This document shows positions 49,660 through 61,745 of a stretch of 64,000 bases of DNA, one piece after another. The DNA comes from Impatiens glandulifera (taxonomy: Eukaryota; Streptophyta; Magnoliopsida; Ericales; Balsaminaceae). The stretch covers positions 30,913,348 to 30,977,347 of the forward strand of contig NC_061870.1 of the NCBI RefSeq assembly GCF_907164915.1, written 5' to 3'. Every line of letters starts with the position of its first letter. Position 1 is the stretch's first letter. Below the pieces are notes generated by a model. The model made no database searches. It was not told the origin of the DNA and saw only the letters and a list, made by a program, of their open reading frames with translations. Both the position numbers and the translations under genes were made by a program.

Positions 49660-49668
49660 AAACCCTAA
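49660..49668. promoter_or_regulatory. Telo-box (AAACCCTAA) near the OBERON start
   Basis: AAACCCTAA at 49660, with a related AACCCTAG at 49537, lies within 200 bp upstream of the OBERON ATG. Telo-boxes are frequent in promoters and leaders of plant genes active in dividing cells, which fits a meristem gene. Assignment is by sequence match only. Confidence 0.4.
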
Positions 49669-49699
49669 CGTTAACCTGAACTATCATTATTACTACCGG

Positions 49700-50857
49700 T
49701 AACATCAATAGACATCAACAACTCCACATCCAACCATGAAAACCGAAACATATCAGCAACAAAGTCATAGGAAATCCATCCAGATACAAATTCTCAATTT
49801 CAATGAACGTTTAGCTTAGCTTCAAATGAGATGAAATCAACATTCAGCAAATTAAACGCCGGTGGTAGATAGCAACTTCAGACTTGTAAACATAACGAGA
49901 AGAAGTTGCGAATGAGAAATCAGAAGAAATGGCAAAGGCAGAGAATGAACATAAAGACGGTCGTTGATGGCCGGAGTGGATTTCGCCGGCGGAAGATAAG
50001 ACCGTTTCGACGAGAGATATGTATGTATATAAGAGGAATAGTGCCGAGGGCATTTTGGGGAAACTCCTGAAAACACAAAATAAGTCAACGCATCATCAGA
50101 ATATATTTTGATTAAGAGAAAAGAAACGCATTGTCTGTTACAGGTTAGTGGAGTGTGTTGTATAATTCTATATTGTGCATCTGCAAGGCGCAAGCTAGTA
50201 TTTTACTTGCACGTCAAGCCACTGTTTAACGTGTGCCACACAATTTCAGGATATTTTAATTCATTTTGTTGAAAGTTTAAATTATGTAATTAATAAATTA
50301 TTATAAATTTATAATAAATTGAAATAAAAAATTACATAAAAAGGATTGAGGCCTAAGACTTCTTTGGATCTTTGTATTTTTTTTTTATGATTTTTTCCTA
50401 AAAAAACTTGTTTTATTAGAATTTAATATATATATTATTTAAGGACGAAAATACCCCTAATATATATATATATTGAATGAATGAGAAGAAAATAACTTTA
50501 GTATTTTAATAATTAAAAAATATAGTTTCTCGAGCTTCCGTCTTCACACGTACATGGACGAATCTAGGTAGGGTTCGGATGAACTTAAAAAAAAAAATTA
50601 CAATAAAAATGTGACATTTCTCTCTAATTATTTTTTTTTACAAATTTCAATATAATTCATTGATTTTGTTTATCTAATTATTATAAAAAAATGATAAAAC
50701 TTACATTTATTCACTCATTTTATCCAAAATTTTCTCATTATTTATTTAAGCTCACCATAATGTTTTTTCAAGTCCACCCCAGTTTTGAATCTTGGGTCCG
50801 TCCCTCAAATTGAGTTGGGATGATTCCCTAAATGTCATAAAAATGGAGAATAGATAG
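49700..50857. other. OBERON upstream spacer
   Basis: Promoter-proximal part (to about 50060), then A+T-rich sequence. No gene recognised. Confidence 0.4.
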
Positions 50858-51133
50858 GTGATGGCATATCAAGAGGTGAGTTTATCAACTCATCGTCCTA
50901 TTTTGAATTTGTTGTCCGAGAAAGAAACAATTAACGATGTAGAAAATAAATTTTGGTCTTCTGTAAAAGATATATATTCTAAACCAATCATATTAGAACA
51001 TTTTATCATTAGATTAATGTTTTTAGATCACCAGTTTTCATTCATGATGTGTCTGATGAGAAATCGATTGTTTCTGAGCAAGATTATGACGTCAACAAAA
51101 ATATCAAAGTATAATTTTCTACACATAATATGA
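50858..51133 (+). pseudogene. Possible Copia Gag (UBN2-like) fragment
   Basis: A 91-codon frame with ETINDVENKFWSSVKDIYSK followed by FIIRLMF is reminiscent of the Gag/UBN2 domain of plant Copia elements (W..L..Y.... L..KLF). Further stops follow, and no LTR or primer-binding site is seen nearby. The match is weak and rests on pattern only. Confidence 0.25.
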
Positions 51134-52071
51134 CAGTGGAGGAAAACAAATCCTCTATTAAGAGATCATTGAATTAGAAATTAAAGTGTAAATGTTTGAA
51201 CGTTTATGAATTAAATAATGGTGTGAAGAAATATATTATTAAGTCACTAATGGGAACTTTTTGGTTATGACAAATACGATTTTAATGAGACTAAAATTCG
51301 AAAAATGAATTAGTGAATCATTAAAGATTTATGTAACTTGCAATTGTGTGGTTCGCAAGTCTCTTGTTTCTACATGGAGTCAGGTAAATTCTTGTTGCAT
51401 GGAATCAAAATATGTATAAGAAAATTAATATTAATTATATATTTTTATATTTATAATATATGAATTTTATTTTTATTAGTAGAGTAATTTGATAATATTA
51501 AAATACATTTTAATAATATTTTGATTTTTTTAATATAATTAATAATATCTTATTTATTATTATTTATTTTACTAATTATAAATATATATATATATTAAAA
51601 TTATTAATCTTTTTAAAAATTAAAAATAAAATAAAAATTTCAAATATTTTATTATTTTAAATTAAAATATGAAATACATAGTTTAAACAAATATATTTTA
51701 AGCAAATAATGACTTGATGTAACAATTCATGAACCTTACTATTATAACACATTTTTATAAGTCTATATATGAATACCAATACAATACCCAAACCCAACAA
51801 AAATAATTAAATATATTTTATGGTTAAACAAATATTACAAATAAATATAAATATTTTTTTTTTGTTATGAATGACAAAACGCACAAGTAGCTTGGAGGGG
51901 ATTGACAAATTTAGATATAAATAAAAAAATTAATTTATAAAATAAGATAGTTTGTTAATTAAATAAAATAAAATAAAATTATTGGGTGGTAAGGGAAGAT
52001 ATTGGGAAAGAATCGCTCGGCCATGCTCCAACTCAGACTCATTGAAAAAATTCAAAATCGGTTTGTATAGA
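51134..52071. other. A+T-rich spacer and promoter of the PHD gene
   Basis: Mostly A+T runs; no coding frame recognised. The last 100 bp before the ATG at 52072 form the leader and promoter of the PHD-finger gene, with no clear TATA box. Confidence 0.4.
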
Positions 52072-55000
52072 ATGGCCTTTCACGTCGCTTGTCCAATTAC
52101 ATGGTACTAACTAACCCCTTAACTTAACTTCACAAATCACTCCTTTCTCTCTCACTCAAACCATCTGTTGTTTCTCTTTTTCTCTTTTCAGCCGAAGAAT
52201 CTGCGATTGCTCGCTAGGGTTTCAGCGGAATCTGGGGATTCACGACGTCCGTCATCACTTCCTTGACGAAGTCGTTAGAATTGCCGATTTAATCAACGAT
52301 CCGCTGCTAATTTGTTTCAAGGAGAATGCTACTGTTCAGGTTGCTGTTCCTAAGGTCGTTCCTCCTCCTCAGCCGCCGTTGGTCGCTGTGGGGGCTGCTT
52401 TTGGGGATGGAAACGTCTTCGGGGATGGGGACGAGATGTTGTCCGCACAGAACAAGCGTTCCGCTTTGCAGAAGAAGGCTGCGGCGGCTTCTTTAGTTGC
52501 TGAGGATTTTGCGAGGAGATTCGAATCTGGTTCCATGCTGGTGAGTTTTGTTATTTTGGAAATTCTACATTCTTATGTTGTTTTCAGTTTGTCTCTGTTA
52601 TTCCTACGGTCAATGATGTCAATTTTCAACCTATTAGGTCATTTTTTAGGGGTGTTTATAGATGTCACTATTGCTAAAAGATGTTTTTATCACTCGTTAA
52701 GAAGGCTGTTAACTAATTGGTGCTGATATTTTATCTTGATGTTGTCTGAATAATGAAAGACTCCAAATTGGAAGCATTCTTCCAGCTTTGAAGCTTAGGA
52801 ATTTGATGTTTTTCACATGCATTATCTCCTTCATGGTTCTATAGCAACCTCTTCAGCTGGTTGCAATTTATTTGGATGGTCTTGTGAGTTGTGATTGCTC
52901 TTTAGATAATAAACAATACATTTCCTACTAGGAAAGATGGGCCCTGAAATGTCCGAAGGCTTTTCCGCAGCAGCTGCCCTCGAGATAATGCATTTTCTGG
53001 GTTGATATTGATTTTTATTTTTTATAGAAATATGTTGCTAACTTTTGTTTGCTGGCAGGATGATTCGGGTGATCTGCAAGCAGAAGATCAAGGTCAGTCT
53101 AATGCTAAAGTAATGTGTCGTCTGTGCTTTTCTGGCGAACATGAAGGAAGTGAAAAAGCATGGAAGATGCTTTCTTGTAAATGCTGTGGCAAGAAGTATC
53201 ATAGGAGCTGTCTTAAAGCCTGGGCTCACGATAGAGGTAGTGTATAGGATAGACGTTTGTCAACATTGTATGGTCTAGATATCATAATCTAATGAAATGG
53301 TCTCCCTGCAGATTTATTTCATTGGAGTTCATGGACTTGCCCATCGTGCCGAACTTGTGAGGTGTTAAAACGTTTTTAATTTTCTTTTAACAGAAGCTGA
53401 AGTAGGTCATTAGTATGAATGTTTCAATATTCTCGTGTTTTGTTATATGCCTATGGCCTATCATATTCTTCTCTATTTGTGCAAGTCATTTGGAGATAGC
53501 TTATGGGTGAATGAATTATGTTACCCAAATATTATTTACAAAAGAATTTACTAGATCATTTACAATAGAATATAAATGGACACTAAGAAATTTTGAATCC
53601 CTATATAGATTTATTATGTCCAAATGTGACCTGTTTGTGGATCTCATGAGCTGTATGTAGACGTTTTCGTGATAGGAAGGAGAGTATGTTGTTGAATAAA
53701 AAAGAAAAGTTATAGGATCCTGATATTTTGGAAAGATTTGGTTTTTGAAGAGCATCTTTTTGGAGGATTTCTATTGTTTTGTTCTGCTGAAGCTTGACAA
53801 GATTGGGTCTTATTGTGAAAACACTTTAAATATCAGAGGGCTTCTTTGCTCTGGGGAAATTATTCTATTAATCTTTTGGATTTGGTTGGTAGACTAGGAA
53901 TACATATAAACAACTGAAATAATAAAGCATTTATGGATTTGGAAAATTCATGTTTTTTTTTGTGGAAGTAAGACCTAGTAATCATTTAAACAATCTAGAA
54001 TGGCAAACAAAAGTTTACTAAAAAATAGAAAAGCTTTTGAGATGAATATCTAGTCTTGAGTTAATCCTGTTTACAACTGATTTGGTTGAAAATATTCTTC
54101 TCTGCTTTGCCTCGTGCCTTCTTTGTAAAGCTGATATTGCTAATCCATGCTTACTGTGGCCAAACAAGGCATATGATCATATTTATTGAGGGCCCAGACG
54201 ATAGTTGTCCCGAAAATGTAACCTGTTATTGTTGGTAGAATTCTATCATTTCTGTTTGCAATTTGTTTCTTTAATTGTTTTCAGGGCTGTAAGTGTTGTT
54301 ACCCACTTTTCCATGTTAATAACAAATTACTGTCTCCAGTTTGACGTTGATAGACTAAACCAAATGCGATTTATAATTGTTCTATGATTAGACAGTTCAT
54401 TCTTTTGGTCTGTAACTGACCAGTTATCTCAATCACCCTTTCACTATCTTTTCTCATTGTTGCTTGTTTGTTTTCTCCAGGTTTGTCGAAGGACTGGGGA
54501 TCCAAGTAAGTTCATGTTTTGCCGACGATGTGATGGTGCATATCATAGTTATTGTCAGCAGCCCCCTCACAAGGTTGACTATCAACACATATCTCCTGTT
54601 TTTTCATTATTTTCAAGTGTGTTGACTTATGATATTTTCTTAATGGTGCAGAATGTCAGTCATGGACCTTACTTGTGCCCTAAACATACAAAGTGTCATA
54701 GCTGTGCATCTGTTGTCCCAGGAAATGGTCTAAGCACAAGGTTAATTAAGTTTGTTTTTAGTTTCAAGAGAAGTTGTAATGAAAATATGCTTGAAGAATA
54801 TTACTGATTTTTTTTGAAGAGGACATCCTGCTAACTAATTTAAGGGGTTATGCAACAGAAGTTACCTAACATTAACGGCTAGTTAGAACTGTATTTCAAT
54901 TAACTGATTTACACATCTTTGAATCACATAACCATATACTCCAACATTTTCAATACATATTTGAGTATTCTATAAATCTTGAAACCTTATCCTGTACATT

Positions 55001-58000
55001 ATGTATATATTTCAAGAGCCTTAAGCTTTGAATTTATACAATCCATATACTCAATTATTCTTGATACACCCTAGAATATTCTATACATCTGTAACTTACA
55101 ATCCTATACATTTTTCCATTGCCTTAGACAGTCTTAGTGTATGTATACTTGTAAGTTCTTGCGTATAAATCAAGCGTGTCAGGGTGACCAATTAGGCTTA
55201 CAATTTCCAAATAGGAAGCCTGTCATATTTGTTCATTAGACTTATGTCATTAGACTTATGTCATTAGACTTATGCTTTCTGTCTTCTTGTGGTATCACTG
55301 AGATCTAAATGTTTGTAAGGTTGGACTATATTGATCTTTTGAACTTCTGAAATTGTGCTTAATAGATTCCCTAGAGGAATGTTTATTTTCGTTCTTGTAG
55401 AAACGGTGTACTTAAGTGGAGAAGAGTGATTTATTTTGATTTTTGATTGCAGGTGGTTCCTTGGTTATACCTGTTGCGATGCTTGTGGAAGATTATTTGT
55501 GAAAGGGAATTACTGCCCTATTTGCTTGAAGGTATTATCACATTGTATTTTCATGGATTTATTTTCTTGCTTACATTTTTAGTGCAATGTTTTGTCGTCT
55601 TGTGTTTATGGTTTGTTAATACTTAATAGTGTTTAATCATACGGAATTTTTGTCATAACCAATATTGTTTTCATCTTTTGGTATGTCGATGAACACATAC
55701 AGGTTTACAGAGACTCGGAATCAACACCTATGGTGTGTTGTGATATATGCCAACGCTGGGTGCATTGCCAGTGTGATAGTATTAGGTTTGTTCTTTTCCT
55801 TAAATTATGTAGAAATTATTTGCGATGCATTCAAATACATGTGATAATCATTCTATTTAGTTATTTCATCTAATTATCTCATATAGTCTTGATAAACAAA
55901 GGGAGACAGAATAGTTCTATCCAAAGAAGTGAGAAAAATAGATGCTTGTTAGTCCCACCAATCCCATGAACTAGAGGGAAAGTTACATGTTACATGCCAT
56001 TGCATTTTATGTGATATAAAAGCCTTTTTTGTTTCCTTTAAATGTGATGGAGCTTTCGTTTTCATTAACCTTTTCTACTTTTGCTAGTTAAGGAGCAAGA
56101 CTCTAATCTCTCCACTAAAAGCCTAAAATTCTATCAGCTGAACACTTTGCTGGTGTTTCTATTTTTTCCAACTATTTGGCATACATTTCTCATTTACAGC
56201 TGCAAATGCTTTGGTAAAGTGTAAAGTCTCCAATGTCAATATTATCCCCAAATTTTGAGGACAACATTTTTTTTGGTGACCGGGATTTATTCCCCGGGGA
56301 GGCTAGCACGACCCCCCATTTAAATAAGAGCGTTCGTAGTTCGAATCGAACCTGAGACCTTTGGTCTCTTAGGTAAGACCCTTAGCCACTCGAGCCTTGG
56401 TGGGTTAGATGTCCTTTGATAAGTTGTATGCAAAGTGGAAGTATGATAACTAAATTGTAATGGAGAATCGGAGATTACATAATAACTACCGGCGTTAGTA
56501 TAAGCAAATTTCTTGAAGGTGTTCTAGGTTTCTTCTTGGTTTTGGTATTCTTGAGATTCGAACTTCATATATCAATTAAGTGACAATAACTAGAAAAATA
56601 TATTAAAATAACCTGCTTTGAAATGGATATTTTGCTGACTACCAGAGAAAAAGCCATATCCTATATTTGTTGTATTTAAAATATGGATTGACTTGTAAAC
56701 TGTTAGTCAACTTGTGATTTGGGCATATTCTGCAATCTTTATTGGTTATGAGTTTGATAGGTTATAGACAATTAAACATGAATCACTGTTACTTTTAATT
56801 CATTTTCCCTTGTTTTATTCTTATGATACACATTTTACTTTATGGCAGCGATGAAAGGTATATGCAGTTTCAAGCTGATGACAATCTTCAATACAAATGT
56901 GCCACATGCCGTGGGGAGTGCTACCAAGTATGTTTTCTGTGATAGCATCTGGTTCATGCTTTACCTTTTGCTGCTTGTGGTTAATGAGTTTTTTAAATAA
57001 ATCAAATTGAAAGGTAAGGGATGTTGATGACTCTATCCGGGAGCTTTGGAGGAGGAGAGACAAAAATGACCAAGAATTGATTGCAAGTCTTAGGGAAGCT
57101 GCCGGGTTGCCTACTCAAGATGATATATTTTCAATTACACCCTTTTCGGATGATGAAGAAAGTGGGCCCACCATGGGTCCCCCCTTAAAATTTTCTATAA
57201 AAGGTTTGGCTGATAAATCACCAAAGAAGGTCAAGGAATCTGGTAAAAAATCTTCAAACATGAAGTATGCTAAGAAGAAGAGGCACCATCCATCTGGGAT
57301 ACAAAAAACAATGGAAAGGGGTAACAATGATGGAGGTACTAATACCCCGCCTTTTGTCCACAAAGGAAATGATGACTCAAATGATATTGAGTTCCAGTCC
57401 CTAAAATGTGTAGAACCTTTTTCTTCTGTTACTGGAAGTCTTACTGAAAAGATATGCTCCAACAATCAAAAGGGAATTGCTAAGAACAAATTCATGGATG
57501 AGATTGGAGTAAGCAATACAAATAAGAAAATGAAAATGGTTCATATTGATAATAGGAAAAATGACGACTTTGGAAAAGATTCTCATAACCCCAAGATTAT
57601 AAACACCAAGGGGCCCAAGCTAGTTATACATTTAGGTGCCCGAAAGAGAGACATAGACAGCTCTCCTAGACCTGATCCATCCAGTCAAAGGGAGAAAGAT
57701 TTTGCTGCTCTGAATGGTATGCAATTATTGTGTTTATTCATCCTCCCTTACCATTTCTGAGCTGTATTTTGTTGTCCCTGTTAGTTTTTATTGGTTTGAT
57801 GTTTCTCTCTTGATCACTTATAATAAGGTAGTTTATACATTTGATTTACATTAAACTATTTTAATATAGTTGTTTTGATTTGCTGTTAAGCTATAATTGA
57901 CAACTGGTAACTGTTATAATTTATACGTCCCCTTTTCTATTCTTTGTGTTTATGCATGTACTTAGTGCTTTCTGTAAATTGACTTGTCATTCTCATGAGA

Positions 58001-59185
58001 ATAAATTAGACATAAATATGTATTAAATAATTTTCCTTATATTTTATTTTGGCACTGTCGCTGTATAGAGTAATAATGACGATCATTTGCAAATAGACAA
58101 TAATACTCATCAGGTTCATATTTATGAACAGGCCATGAACATGTTGGGGAGGAAGAAACGACTACCCAACATAAACTTGATGCAACTGCTGAACCCGCAG
58201 AAAGAAATGGTAATTTCATTGCCTATAAATTATTTATGTCTTAAGTTCTACAGGATGATTATTTTTTATTTATTTTTTCATTTTTTGTGAGACTGTGCTT
58301 CTATTATTTATATTTGTATTATTTGTCAGGAGATAAAGTCGTGAACCCTGATCTAACTAGTTCACAATTTCTAGTAAAAGAAGGTAGTTTGATAAAGATA
58401 AAAAAGAAAAATCTGGAAGTTCCCCAAATAAACACTAGATTTTCTGGTGGTAGTAAAGCCAATGGAGACGAATCTGTTTCTTCAGGCAATCCACATGTCT
58501 CACAACACAGCAAAAGCGTTATCAGAAACGTAGCTACATCTGAAGCTCCCACAACAAGCAACCCTATAGTTTATTCCAGAAAAAATACAGAAGGAAAATC
58601 CGGGACTTCGGTTGGCATAAATATCAAAAGTAGTGTTCCCATGAGTTCAGGCTCACAACCTCCTCCACAGAAGGATTCAAAACCTCTCTTGAAGCTTAAA
58701 TTCAAGAATCCATATTTCGAAAATCAAACTTCATGGTCTTCTCATGGGGTGGATGAGAAGAGCTGCTCTGTAAAGGGCCGGAGATCTAAAAGGAAGAGAC
58801 ATCCGAATAGGGAGAAGTCGGTAAGCATGGGAGAAGATGAACAACACGATTCTATTGGAGAAGACACCTCAATCAATGAGATTTTGGATGCCAATTGGAT
58901 ATTGCAGAAGTTGGGCAAAGACTCTATTGGAAAGAGAGTAGAAATCCATCAGCCATCTGATAACTCATGGTTGGTCTTTTTTTTTTGAATAACAAAGAAA
59001 TGTTTGTGTATCATGTAGAGCTGATTCTATAATATTGTTTGATTTTCAGGCACAAAGGGGTAGTGAACAATTTTGTGGAAGGTACCTCTCTGGTGTCTGT
59101 TGCCTTAGACAACGGAAAGACAAAAAAATTGGAACTTGGTAAACAAGGCATCCGGTTTATTTCTCAGAAGCCGAAAAGGCTATGA
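52072..59185 (+). CDS. Multi-PHD-finger protein with Tudor-like C-terminus
   Basis: 862 residues from 13 exons: 52072-52103, 52192-52540, 53059-53236, 53312-53361, 54481-54573, 54652-54740, 55453-55531, 55703-55785, 56849-56927, 57014-57716, 58132-58209, 58330-58969, 59050-59185. The tiny first exon encodes MAFHVACPIT; joined to exon 2 it gives CRRICDCSLGF, as in the Arabidopsis RING/FYVE/PHD family proteins At3g52100 and At3g08020. Residues about 144-345 are a run of Cys/His zinc-binding modules (CRLCFSGE...CGKKYHRSC, CEVCRRTGDPSKFMFCRRCD, CCDACGRLFVKGNYCPICL, CCDICQRWVHCQCD, YKCATCRGEC). A basic low-complexity middle follows (KSPKKVKESGKKSS). Residues about 805-862 resemble a Tudor-like fold (GKRVEIHQPSDNSWHKGVV...VALDNGKTKKLELG). 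It is probably a nuclear chromatin reader; no specific target is known to me. Confidence 0.9.
55233..55274. repeat. Perfect 14-bp triplicate in an intron
   Basis: TCATTAGACTTATG occurs three times without a mismatch in the sixth intron of the PHD gene, suggesting a recent slippage event. Confidence 0.95.
56267..56405 (-). mobile_element. tRNA-derived SINE in the PHD gene intron
   Basis: Read on the minus strand it begins CCAAGGCTCGAGTGGCTAAG, an A-box-like head. About 35 bp on is CTCAGGTTCGATTCGAAC, a good B box. The body is GGGGGGTCGTGCTAGCCTCC...CCCGGTCACC and it ends in a run of eight A, so it has a 3' tail. It lies in the intron between exons 8 and 9, opposite to the gene. A target duplication is not obvious. 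A related tail fragment lies at 40890. Confidence 0.6.
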
Positions 59186-59249
59186 ACCGGAACCTTATTT
59201 TCATTGTGATGCAGTAGTGTTAGTAGCTGGTGTTCAGTTTGTATGATGA

Positions 59250-59255
59250 AATAAA
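59250..59255 (+). terminator. Candidate poly(A) signal of the PHD gene
   Basis: AATAAA stands 64 bp after the stop codon, in GATGAAATAAACGATTC. It is the closest canonical signal downstream. Confidence 0.5.
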
Positions 59256-60400
59256 CGATTCTGATGGGAGCCTGGGAAGACGAACATTTCCTTTTCCCTT
59301 ACTATGTTGTTAGAACCCTACAAATTATCCGTTTCAATATCTATTGGATTTTTAACTTAGTTGAAGCTAGGAACAACCCTTTTATTCTAATGACTGGATA
59401 CTATTATGTATTTTTTTCTGAACTTTGTTGTAAATCTAGAATCAGCTTCTGATTTGTTTACGTTTATGACAGGTTGAAATTGGATTAGATGAAGTTAAAT
59501 CAACTTTCATTGACTGTATATTGTCTAAATTTCATTGCCAAAATCACCATTTTTAAGTTTATTTTTTTATATACATTTTTAATTTTGGAAAGATAGAACG
59601 GGATTAGGGTGTTATCTGTTCTGTTTTTCGTGTTCCTTGGTTTCGATTCTAAACTCTAATTTTATTTTCCAATTTGAACCTAATTCAAATTTTTTTTAAT
59701 TATATATATAATTATTTAATTATATGTAATAAATTATATAATAAAAAATAAATTCGGTATATAATAAATAATTTCGGTTTTTGATTTGAAATCGTATTTG
59801 AATCGTTTAAAAATAAAATTCAAATTTGGATATATAGAATGCTTATTTAAAATTTAAGACTTTCTTAGCATATATTTAATGCTTTTATAAAAATTAAAAT
59901 TAATAGAGTTAGATGTATTTCTTCTTCTTCTTAAAAGTTAAATTTAGAGCAAATTTGATGTCCTATGTCTTAAAAGTTGAATTATTCTTTAAAATTAATG
60001 TATTTTATATCAAAAAAATAAAATAAAATACACTAACTTTGGACAATTCTTGGGACATATTAAAATAGAAGATCCTCCCCCAAAAATTTAGGATTGAATT
60101 TAAACGAATATTTATTTTTTTAACTTTTTTAATTTTATTTTAAAATGACATTGATCCGCATGAATTATTTAAATATATTTAATTAAAAAAGAATAAAAAT
60201 TTATTGATTTAATTGAATAAAATAATTATATATATATTTGTAAAATGATTGATTTGTTATGATAAACCGGTTAATTTACTGTTAGTCAGTTTCTACTAAT
60301 CTTTATTATTAACCCTTAAAAAAACGAGACCCTAAAAATGAGGGGTAATAGAGTAAATAATTCGTCAAACAATTTTCCACCTATATTTTGATTATCATCT
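59256..60400. other. Spacer between PHD and SURP genes
   Basis: A+T-rich intergenic sequence, including the 3' UTR end of the PHD gene and the promoter of the next gene. No coding frame or repeat boundary recognised. Confidence 0.45.
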
Positions 60401-60522
60401 ATCTTCTTGGTCTGTCTGGCTATTCATTCGTATCCATCGTTGGAACTTGGGAATCGCCTTCTACTTGATCATCAGGATTTAACCATGTTATCTTGATTTT
60501 TCCCGATCATTAATCATCAGGT
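60400..60522 (+). promoter_or_regulatory. Leader exon of the SURP/G-patch gene
   Basis: A pyrimidine-rich leader ends ATTAATCATCAG|GTATGAAG (donor near 60522). The acceptor is GTTTGTAGCAG near 61709, 36 bases before the start codon. It holds a three-codon upstream frame (ATGTTATCTTGA) at 60485. The exact transcription start is unknown. Confidence 0.45.
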
Positions 60523-61745
60523 ATGAAGAATCTTTTCTTATGTTTTTAATTCGATGTGATTCATGAATCTAGGTATTATTAGGCTTCTTTCTATTCTATT
60601 CTATTCTATTAAGATCCGACGTTACTCACTTGGAATAGGCTAACTGTAATCGGACCAGGATCTCTTAGTTTCTTTTTTCTATTTGTTCTTCGTTTGATTG
60701 GATTGTTTGAGATTTTTACTTTTATTTACATTTTAAAGAAATTCTACCAAAACACCTGCAATTGGCGTTTGGGTTTGGTTGCTGAGGACCTGATTTCTCA
60801 ATGGCAGAGGCAGGATTACAGAATTTATATATCAAATATGAGAAAAACTGTGGACCGGAAACAATTACATGAATATTTGAAGAAACATTTATGGTTTTTG
60901 ATGTTTGTGCCTTTTGGCGTCCTTTTTCATTTTGTTTTGAAGTTTTGCCTAAGAGACTACTCTCAGGTTCTATTCCCACTAAAAACGTCTTAAATTGAAG
61001 TAGGGAGTTGGGCTAGCTTTCTGAAACTAAAAAATTAACAAGTTTTTCTACCATGAGACTCATTTACCATCTAGATATGATATTTAGTGACATAAATTGG
61101 CAATGGTGAATCCTGATTCTGCTTTAACCACTCACCCATAATAAACATAACAATAAGGAAGAAAATAATTCTATGATTTTTGTATTGAGATGTTGATATA
61201 TATGGTTGGAACACTATTGGCACCACTACTTTTGTTTCCCATCATATGGTGATTTTTAACTGATGCCTTTTACATGGACTATTAAGAGCACAGTTGGGAA
61301 GCCTTTCGAGAATAAGAAGCTTCAAAGTTGAATGCTTTTCTGCATATCTGATGCAAATATTATAAATCATTACTTTTGAAAGAATTGACTCCATGGATTG
61401 AGCATACATATTGAGTAGCTATGTTATGTCAGATCATAGATGATCTCTGCCATTTTTTTTTATCGATCTAGTAGGGGTATGTCTTAACGTGTTTTGATTT
61501 AATTTTACTTCCTGTTATTTTATTTTTCATTTACTACATCTTACTTAAGCATAAGTAACAAAAGTTTGTGTATCTAGTAAAATCATACACCAGAACCTTT
61601 AGATATTCAGCCAGGTTGTATCAGTTATCTTGTTTGTTATTGAAAAATATAATACTCAGGTTCTTCATTCCGTTATCTAAATATATCATGTAAGCTTGTT
61701 TGTAGCAGTCGGTTCCTGTAAACAGCTATAAACATACTTGGCTCA

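Noticed and set aside
58072..58131. Earlier acceptor for exon 11 of the PHD gene (after CTGTATAG)
   Set aside because: It brings an immediate stop in the frame set by exon 10; the acceptor TATGAACAG at 58131 keeps the frame through exons 11-13.
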